NCBI RefSeq assembly: GCF_030580955.1 | Contig: NZ_JAUQON010000005.1 | Coordinates: forward strand, 124,001 to 188,000 | DNA: 64,000 bases | Reading direction: 5' to 3' | Origin: Hymenobacter convexus | Lineage (GTDB): Bacteria > Bacteroidota > Bacteroidia > Cytophagales > Hymenobacteraceae | Position numbers and translations under genes: made by a program | The notes under the pieces: model-generated | The model's input: the letters and a program-made list of their open reading frames with translations, nothing else | Told to the model about the DNA's origin: nothing | The model's database searches: none | Part shown: in pieces, positions 58,765-64,000 of the stretch | Layout of the letters: each line of letters begins with the position of its first letter | Numbering within the stretch: position 1 is the first letter of the stretch

Positions 58765-60228
58765 TTACTCGGCCCGGCCGCTGTCTACCAGCTTTTGGAG
58801 GCGGGCCTGGGCGGGGCGGGGCAGGGCGCTGAGCAAATCCAGGCCGGTGGCGGCTTCGATTTTATCGACCGACGTGAGGTATTGCCGCCAGTCGGGGTTC
58901 ACGGTGTTGTTGTCGTTGGGCGTGTCGATGGCCAGCACGCGCACGGCCGGGTCGGTAGCAATGCGCTTCAGGTCGTTGAGGCCGTCGGGCAAAATCACCA
59001 TTATTTTCCAGATGCGGGCGGGCACGGTCACGCGGCCCTGGTCGAGGGTTTGAAGGAAGCCGTTGGCACCGGTGCCGCCGCGCCCGTAGCTGCCCATGAT
59101 GACGTAGATTTCCTGCCCGCGCTGAATTTGCGAGCGGCCGTATTCTTCGAGGTGGGCCCAGGTTTGCTGGTTGTTTTTGGGCGCCTGGGGCACCATGTTG
59201 GTCATCAGGAAGGTGTTGGCGTTGGCGTCGAGGTCGGCGGTGCGGTCGCCGCTGGGGCAGTTGTGGCCTTTATCGAAACCGGAGCGGGCGTAGCTGGCGG
59301 GCGTCACCTGGTAGAACTGCCGGGGCAGGGCCGCGTCGGGGCGGAAATTGTTCTGGCGCGGCGCCTCGCCCAGGTCGGCCTTATCTAAGTGCCAGCTCAC
59401 CCAGGTGGGGATGCCGCGCGCGGCGTGGTAGCCGATGGTGAATTCGGGATGCACCAGCAGGAAGTTGTTGGCGTTGGCGGGGTCGGACGTGGCGCCGCTG
59501 GGGTTGCCCAGGGCCAGGTTGGCGTCGTTGGGGTCCTGAGCCACGCCGGTGCCCGTGCCGACGGTAGGCTGCTGGGCCGGGCTGGTTTGGGGCGGCTGCG
59601 GCTGGTTGCGGGTTTCGAAGTAGCCGCCCGTCACGCCTCCGCCCACGGCCGCGGCGGGGCCGGCAGCGGTTTCAAGCACGATGTCGTCGATGTCAAGCCG
59701 GTTGCCGGGGCCGCTGGTTTTGCGGATTTCCAGCCGCAGCGGCTCGTTGGCCAGACCGGCGAAAACGTGCGCCGTGAGGACGGGCCCGCTCGTGACCACC
59801 GGCTGGCCGGTGCGGCTGTAGGTGCGGCCCCCGTCGCGGCTCAGCCACAGCTCCCAGGTGCTGGGCCCGTCGGAGCCATAAGCGGCGGCGGAAATGCGAA
59901 TGCGGCGCACACCCGCCGCCGCGTTGAAGCGCATCGAGAGTCGGCCCAGGTTGCGCAGGCGAGCCGCGTGGGCGCCGTTGGCGTGGTCCTGCGGGCTGCT
60001 GCCGATGAGGGCATCCTGGAAGTGCCAGAGGCCGGTGGCCAGCGGCTCATCGGCTTCTTCGTAGGCGCCTTTGCTGCCGGCCTCGAAGGTTTCAGGAAAC
60101 GGCTGGCCGGCCGGCACCTGGGCGGCGGGCGCCTGAGAAACTTGGGTTTCGCCTGAAGCCGGCGACTGCTGGGAGCAGGCCAGCAGGGCAAACAAGGCAG
60201 CGGTGGAGAGGTAAGCCGGGATATGCAT
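58765..60228 (-). CDS. Secreted DNA/RNA non-specific endonuclease (NUC1/NucA type), lipoprotein, 487 aa
   Basis: Exported nuclease of the beta-beta-alpha-metal family. The signal has a lipobox-like LFALLACSQ. A beta-sandwich-like domain follows at about 45-185 (ETFEAGSKGAYEEADEPLAT, LSRDGGRTYSRTGQPVV, LDIDDIVL), then a Pro/Gln linker, then the nuclease domain (about 250-487) with GFDKGHNCPSGDRTADLD (DKGH variant of the DRGH active site) and TNMVPQAPKNNQQTWAHLEE followed by YGR, keeping the N, E and R residues known in NucA. The gene is 2 kb from the HIT-NuiA gene. Function could be nucleic-acid scavenging or attack on competitors. Confidence 0.92.
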   Translation of the reverse strand: MHIPAYLSTAALFALLACSQQSPASGETQVSQAPAAQVPAGQPFPETFEAGSKGAYEEADEPLATGLWHFQDALIGSSPQDHANGAHAARLRNLGRLSMRFNAAAGVRRIRISAAAYGSDGPSTWELWLSRDGGRTYSRTGQPVVTSGPVLTAHVFAGLANEPLRLEIRKTSGPGNRLDIDDIVLETAAGPAAAVGGGVTGGYFETRNQPQPPQTSPAQQPTVGTGTGVAQDPNDANLALGNPSGATSDPANANNFLLVHPEFTIGYHAARGIPTWVSWHLDKADLGEAPRQNNFRPDAALPRQFYQVTPASYARSGFDKGHNCPSGDRTADLDANANTFLMTNMVPQAPKNNQQTWAHLEEYGRSQIQRGQEIYVIMGSYGRGGTGANGFLQTLDQGRVTVPARIWKIMVILPDGLNDLKRIATDPAVRVLAIDTPNDNNTVNPDWRQYLTSVDKIEAATGLDLLSALPRPAQARLQKLVDSGRAE

Positions 60229-60234
60229 AGGGGG

Positions 60235-60242
60235 CGAAGATA
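60235..60242 (-). promoter_or_regulatory. Putative -7 promoter element for the endonuclease gene
   Basis: TATCTTCG on the minus strand, one mismatch, only 6 bases from the ATG at 60228, so a leaderless transcript is predicted. Confidence 0.4.
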
Positions 60243-60343
60243 TGGCTTCGGGCGCCTGCGTGAGCGCCTTGGTTTCGGAGTGTTGCTTTCTGCTTAGCTT
60301 AGCCGCCTCATTCTCATCCCCAATCCTTCATTCTGCTTCTTTC

Positions 60344-61069
60344 ATGGAAGAAAACCAATTCAACCCGGAGCCCAGACCGGTCTACATCTCGGCCGAGGAA
60401 GCGGCCCAAGTACAAGCCAGTTTTTTCACCCAGGTTTACGGCTGGATGACGGCTGGCCTGGGCCTGACGGGCGGCATTGCCATGTTTGCCGCGTCGTCGC
60501 CCGCGCTCATGGAGTTTGTGTTTGGCACGCGCTTCGTATTTCTGGGCCTGATTGTCGCTGAGTTGTTGCTGGTTGGTTTCCTGTCGGCTCGCCTGTTCGA
60601 CTGGAGCTTGGGTAAGGTGCAGGCGGCCTTCGTAGGCTACTCTATTCTCAACGGCGTGACGCTGAGCTGCGTGTTCCTGGCCTATACGTCGGCGTCTATC
60701 GCCTCCACGTTCTTCGTTTCGGCCGCCACGTTCGGTGTTATGAGTTTGTTTGGCTATTTCACCAAAGCCGACCTCACGGGCTGGGGCAAGCTGCTGAGCA
60801 TGGCCCTCATTGGGTTGGTACTGGCTATGGTGGTGAATATTTTTCTCAACAACTCCATGCTGGAAACCATCACTTCCTTCATTGGCGTGCTGCTTTTCGT
60901 AGCCCTCACCGCCTACGACACCCAGAAGCTGAAAGCCGTGGCTCTGCTGGGCGTAACCGAAGGCGAGGAAGTGAGCAACAAAGCATCCATCATGGGCGCG
61001 CTCACGCTGTACCTCGATTTCGTGAACCTGTTCCTGTTTTTGCTGCGCATTTTCGGCCGTCGGCGGTAG
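60344..61069 (+). CDS. Bax inhibitor-1/YccA family membrane protein, 241 aa
   Basis: Seven-helix membrane protein of the BI-1/TMBIM superfamily (Ca2+/pH homeostasis in known members). Seen: N-terminal cytoplasmic tail (EENQFNPEPRPVYISAEEAA), FFTQVYGWMTAGLGLTGGIA, FVGYSILNGVTLSCVFLAY, FFVSAATFGVMSLFGYFTKA and the terminal ALTAYDTQKLKAVALLG with DFVNLFLFLLRIFGRRR. The ATG at 60344 was preferred for length (241). Terminator follows. Confidence 0.92.
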   Translation: MEENQFNPEPRPVYISAEEAAQVQASFFTQVYGWMTAGLGLTGGIAMFAASSPALMEFVFGTRFVFLGLIVAELLLVGFLSARLFDWSLGKVQAAFVGYSILNGVTLSCVFLAYTSASIASTFFVSAATFGVMSLFGYFTKADLTGWGKLLSMALIGLVLAMVVNIFLNNSMLETITSFIGVLLFVALTAYDTQKLKAVALLGVTEGEEVSNKASIMGALTLYLDFVNLFLFLLRIFGRRR

Positions 61070-61092
61070 ACTGTAGCTGAGTTGTCAGACAC

Positions 61093-61129
61093 AAAAAAGG
61101 CCCGCTGGACATTCCAGCGGGCCTTTTTT
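61093..61129. terminator. Bidirectional intrinsic terminator
   Basis: AAAAAAGGCCCGCTGG pairs with CCAGCGGGCCTTTTTT with a 5-base loop; between the convergent Bax-inhibitor and aldo/keto reductase genes. Confidence 0.92.
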
Positions 61130-61157
61130 GTTTTAGAATGTCATGCCCTTCGCGGGT

Positions 61158-62177
61158 TTACGCCTGCCGGTCGCCGCTGGTCATGCTCAGCATCCAACCG
61201 GGATACTCTTGCGCCAGCTTGCTCACCTCGTCCAGCTGCTTCAGCTCGTCGGGGGTGAGCTGCACGTCCACGGCTTTGAGGTTGTCTTCGAGCTGGTCCA
61301 TCTTTTTGGCGCCGATGATGACGGTGCTCACCACCGGCTGGTGCAGCAGCCAGGCCAGCGCCAGGGCGGCCACGGTGGTGCCTTTGGCCTCGGCCATGGG
61401 GCGTAGCTTGTCGATGATGTCAAAGGCCAGCTCCTTATTCACGGGCGGAAAATCGAAGTTGCTGCGGCGGCCTTCACCGGTGGGGTTTTCGCGGGTGAAC
61501 TTGCCGGAGAGGAAGCCGCCCGCCAGGGGGCTCCATACCATGAGGCCCAGCTGCTGGTCTTGCAGCAGGGGCACCAACTCGCGCTCTAGGTCGCGGCCCG
61601 CGATGGTGTAGTAGGCCTGCAGGCTCTGGTAGCGCTCCAGGTGCTGGCGCTCCGAAATGCCGAGGGCCTTCATCAGCTGCCAGGCGGCCACGTTGCTGGC
61701 CCCGATGTAGCGCACTTTGCCCTGGCGCACAAGGTCGTCGAGGGCGCGCAGGGTTTCCTCGAAGGGCGTGAGCGGGTCGTAGGAGTGGGTCTGGTAGAGG
61801 TCGATGTAGTCGGTTTTCAGGCGCTTGAGGCTGGCCTCTACCTGGGCCATGATGTGCTGGCGGGTGAGGCCGGCGTCGTTGGGGCCATCGCCCATCTTGC
61901 CGCGCACCTTGGTGGCCAGGATGAGCGAGTCGCGTCGCAGCCCGAGATTGTGAATGGCCTGGCCGGTGATTTCCTCCGACTGGCCTTCGGTGTAAATATT
62001 GGCCGTGTCGATGAAGTTGATGCCGGCTTCCACGGCGCGCTTCACCAGGGCATCGGCCCCGGCTTGGTCAACGCCGTTGATGGCGGCAAACCGGCCGCCG
62101 ACGCTGCCAAACGTCATGGTGCCGAGGCAGAGCTCGGAAACTTTCAGGCCGGTGCGGCCCAGCAGGTGGTATTTCAT
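61158..62177 (-). CDS. Aldo/keto reductase, 339 aa
   Basis: NADPH-dependent oxidoreductase of the AKR superfamily. Start MKYHLLGRTGLKVSELCLGT, catalytic Asp/Tyr in INFIDTANIYTEGQSEE, Lys in ILATKVRGKM, His in DLYQTHSYDPLTPFEE, cofactor segment IPGAKKMDQLEDNLKA-type (seen IIGAKKMDQLEDNLKAVDV). Substrate not predictable. The start at 62177 was chosen at the family position. The upstream small lipoprotein is on the same strand. Confidence 0.92.
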   Translation of the reverse strand: MKYHLLGRTGLKVSELCLGTMTFGSVGGRFAAINGVDQAGADALVKRAVEAGINFIDTANIYTEGQSEEITGQAIHNLGLRRDSLILATKVRGKMGDGPNDAGLTRQHIMAQVEASLKRLKTDYIDLYQTHSYDPLTPFEETLRALDDLVRQGKVRYIGASNVAAWQLMKALGISERQHLERYQSLQAYYTIAGRDLERELVPLLQDQQLGLMVWSPLAGGFLSGKFTRENPTGEGRRSNFDFPPVNKELAFDIIDKLRPMAEAKGTTVAALALAWLLHQPVVSTVIIGAKKMDQLEDNLKAVDVQLTPDELKQLDEVSKLAQEYPGWMLSMTSGDRQA

Positions 62178-62276
62178 GGAAAGGTGTTTAGGAAAAGTGT
62201 GCCGAGTAGAACCGGTCTGTTGCAGGATTGTTGGCGGTTCCTTCGTCGGGCCTTTTCCTAAATTGCCCACCTGCAC

Positions 62277-62573
62277 CTACTGCCCCGGGTGCCCCACCTG
62301 CCCCTGCGTGCCGCCGTTGCTAATGGCGTTGACCTCGGCGCTCTTGGGCATGCCGCGGGTTTCGTGGTTGACACGCATACTGTCCTCGGCGGCCAGGGAA
62401 TGCCCATCGGGGTGCTTATCGGGGTTCACACCGTAGGGCGTGCCGTCGGGTTTCTGGCCGCAGCCAGTGAGTAGCGCCAGCAGCAGGCCTGAGACAAGGA
62501 GGGTAATGGACACGGGCGGGGAACTGAGGAGGTTACTGCCGCTAAAACGGCGGCCCGGCGCTGGAAGGTGCAT
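62277..62573 (-). CDS. Small putative lipoprotein, 98 aa
   Basis: Hydrophobic stretch ITLLVSGLLLALLTGC ends in a lipobox cysteine; the mature part is short and polar (GQKPDGTPYGVNPDKHPDGH, NAISNGGTQGQVGHPGQ). A GTG at 62513 would give a more usual signal length; the ATG at 62573 leaves a 21-residue polar tail before the hydrophobic core. Family not recognised. Confidence 0.55.
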   Translation of the reverse strand: MHLPAPGRRFSGSNLLSSPPVSITLLVSGLLLALLTGCGQKPDGTPYGVNPDKHPDGHSLAAEDSMRVNHETRGMPKSAEVNAISNGGTQGQVGHPGQ

Positions 62574-62585
62574 TTTAAGCCCGAT

Positions 62586-63458
62586 TTAATGTGGCACCGC
62601 CACGCCATTGGCCTGCAGCACCTGCGCAAAAAACAGCATCTGGTAGGGCAGCGCAGTTTGCCAGTACTCCCAGTTGTGGGCGCCGGGGCGCTCGGTATAG
62701 TCGTGTGGGGTATGGTTGTACACCAGCCGGCGGTGCATCTCGCGGTTGATTTCGATGAGGCCGTCGTCCACGCCGCAGTCGAAGATGAGGGGCGAGCCGT
62801 TTTTGTGCATCTGGTCGGCCATGTTCATCACCGAGTTGGTGCTGAAGAATGCGGGGTTTTGCTCTTCCGAGCCGATGATGGGCGTCAGGTTTTTATTGCG
62901 CCAGGCAATTTCATCGGGCGTGGCTTTGCGGTTGGCGCTGCTCAGCTCCAGGGCGCCGCTCATGCTGCCGGCCGCGCCGTACAAATCGGGGTGGCGGGCT
63001 GAGAGGTATAGCGCCCCAAAGCCGCCCATCGAGAGGCCCGTGATGAGGCGGCCCTTGCGGTCACGCACGGTGCGGTAGGCTTGGTCGATGGCCGGCACGA
63101 CTTCCTTGGTGAGGTAGGTTTCAAACTGGCTGTCGGCCTTCACCGGACTATCGAGGTAGAAGCTGAAGGTTTCGCCCTCGGGCGTCACGATAATCAGGTT
63201 GTACTCATCGGCCAGGCGGTGCAGTAGCTGCTTGTCGGGCGTCTTAGTCAGCCAGTTGTCGAAGTGGCCCCAAGCGCCGTGCAGCAGGTAGAGCACGGGG
63301 TAGCTGGCCTTCTTGTTCTTGGCGTAAGAAGCCGGCAGCACCACGGCGGCGCGGTAGGTTTTGCGCATGGCCGCGCTGGGGATGCTCAGGGTGTCGACTT
63401 TGGCGGCGCGGGCTGCGGAGAAAGTGAGGAGGCAGGCGAGGAGTAAAAGGGGGCGCAT
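62586..63458 (-). CDS. Secreted esterase (PF00756-type), 290 aa
   Basis: Signal peptide (LLLACLLTFSAARA) then an esterase-D-like alpha/beta hydrolase: YPVLYLLHGAWGHFDNWLTK, nucleophile in LITGLSMGGFGALYLSARHP, Asp in LIFDCGVDDGLIEINREMH, His in RPGAHNWEYWQTALPYQ. Family members act on acyl, acetyl or feruloyl esters or S-formylglutathione; the signal peptide argues for an external polysaccharide or lipid ester. 290 residues is normal. Confidence 0.85.
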   Translation of the reverse strand: MRPLLLLACLLTFSAARAAKVDTLSIPSAAMRKTYRAAVVLPASYAKNKKASYPVLYLLHGAWGHFDNWLTKTPDKQLLHRLADEYNLIIVTPEGETFSFYLDSPVKADSQFETYLTKEVVPAIDQAYRTVRDRKGRLITGLSMGGFGALYLSARHPDLYGAAGSMSGALELSSANRKATPDEIAWRNKNLTPIIGSEEQNPAFFSTNSVMNMADQMHKNGSPLIFDCGVDDGLIEINREMHRRLVYNHTPHDYTERPGAHNWEYWQTALPYQMLFFAQVLQANGVAVPH

Positions 63459-63473
63459 GAGAACGGGCGAGTA

Positions 63474-63566
63474 GAGTACCGCGAAGCGGTGCTTCGCCTC
63501 GCGTTAGGTTAACATTTTGTTGCTGATTGGCTCTAACGCAAGGCGAAGCACCGCTTCACGGTACTC
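63474..63566. repeat. Long inverted repeat, family D
   Basis: Arms of 34 bases (63474-63507 and 63533-63566) pair with two mismatches; the core is GAAGCGGTGCTTCGCCT then GCGTTAG. Single copy here, between the aspartase and esterase genes. Confidence 0.85.
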
Positions 63567-63570
63567 GTAA

Positions 63571-64000
63571 CTACTGCTTGAACACCGGCCGAATCAGATT
63601 CTCGAACGTGAAAATTTCGTCCCACTTTTCCTGCGTCAAAAGCCCGCGCTCCGTCACAGCAATGGCGTGCACCGACTTGCCGGTTTTCAGCGCCTCTTTG
63701 GCAATCTCGGCCGAGGCCTCGTAGCCAATGACCGGGTTGAGTTGCGTGACGATGCCGATGCTGTTGCGCACGAGGCTTTCGGCGTGCTCCTTGTTGGCCG
63801 TGATGCCGATGACGCACTTCTCGCGCAGGGTGCGGCAGGCGTTGGTCATGTACGAAATCGAGGTGAAGAGCGCGAAGCTGATAACCGGCTCCATCACGTT
63901 GAGCTGCAGCTGGCCGGCCTCGGCCGCCATGGTCACCGTGAGGTCGGCCCCGATGACGTAGAAAGCCGTTTGGTTCACCACTTCGGGCACCACGGGGTTC
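63571..64000 (-). CDS. aspA: Aspartate ammonia-lyase, C-terminal part (gene runs off the window)
   Basis: C-terminal about 143 residues of an aspartase/fumarase superfamily enzyme. [60 protein letters not shown] and [20 protein letters not shown] follow the pattern of aspartate ammonia-lyases; class II fumarases have different residues at these places. The N-terminal three-quarters lie beyond position 64000. Converts aspartate to fumarate and ammonia. The start codon is outside the window. Confidence 0.88.
   Translation of the reverse strand, partial: NPVVPEVVNQTAFYVIGADLTVTMAAEAGQLQLNVMEPVISFALFTSISYMTNACRTLREKCVIGITANKEHAESLVRNSIGIVTQLNPVIGYEASAEIAKEALKTGKSVHAIAVTERGLLTQEKWDEIFTFENLIRPVFKQ

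Noticed and set aside
63571..64000. Class II fumarase (fumC)
   Set aside because: [17 protein letters not shown] and [11 protein letters not shown] follow the aspartase pattern rather than the fumarase one.

Overview
The window is 64 kb of GC-rich, densely coded bacterial chromosome. It looks like Bacteroidota, order Cytophagales, most likely Hymenobacter or a close relative. Pointers are the recurring Bacteroidota -7 promoter motif TAnnTTTG a few bases upstream of start codons, a type IX secretion (T9SS) C-terminal sorting domain, a long IspG with its central insertion, a TonB-dependent receptor with a carboxypeptidase-regulatory-like N-terminus, and the cluster pdxA / DUF177 / rpmF / plsX / fabH / efp / accB / accC. 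Genus is inference; Bacteroidota is well supported.

Layout. 0-11.7 kb: ispG, small hypotheticals, an MmcQ/YjbR protein, a secreted M14 peptidase, a type II toxin-antitoxin pair, leuS and a ClC channel. 11.7-14.2 kb: a decayed cation/proton antiporter fragment abutting a DUF389 membrane protein. 14.5-21.7 kb: dnaG, a TrkA-type potassium channel, two overlapping glycosyltransferases, ribBA. 22-26.6 kb: a T9SS cargo protein with propeller-like repeats, cinA, a DUF4197 protein, an Asp-rich protein. 26.8-34 kb: a PP-loop N-acetyl sugar amidotransferase downstream of a nitrilase-family hydrolase, valS, a 2-oxoacid dehydrogenase E2. 34-35.4 kb: small membrane proteins and lipoproteins. 35.4-44 kb: fatty-acid initiation cluster plus pdxA and pepA. 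44.8-53.2 kb: a sulfate-assimilation operon on the minus strand: SAM-I-type riboswitch, cysH, cysD, cysN, a TonB-dependent receptor, and a fused siroheme-synthase/TSUP permease. 53.3-61 kb: rsmA, a hydroxyacid dehydrogenase, greA, a HIT protein fused to a nuclease-A-inhibitor-like domain, an alpha/beta hydrolase, a lipoprotein, a secreted DNA/RNA endonuclease, a Bax-inhibitor-1 protein. 61-64 kb: aldo/keto reductase, small lipoprotein, esterase, and the C-terminus of an aspartase cut by the window edge.

How parts work together. The cys operon would activate sulfate (CysDN), reduce APS (the Fe-S type of CysH, which fits the lack of CysC here), make siroheme for sulfite reductase and move a sulfur substrate across both membranes; its leader carries a SAM aptamer and a cysteine-rich short ORF. 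The most intriguing pairing is a secreted NucA-type nuclease encoded 2 kb from a HIT protein carrying a domain that resembles NuiA, the known inhibitor of NucA: a candidate nuclease/immunity arrangement. Intergenic gaps carry two families of long near-perfect inverted repeats (3 copies each) plus single copies of two others. I saw no tRNA, rRNA, CRISPR array, intact insertion sequence or prophage.
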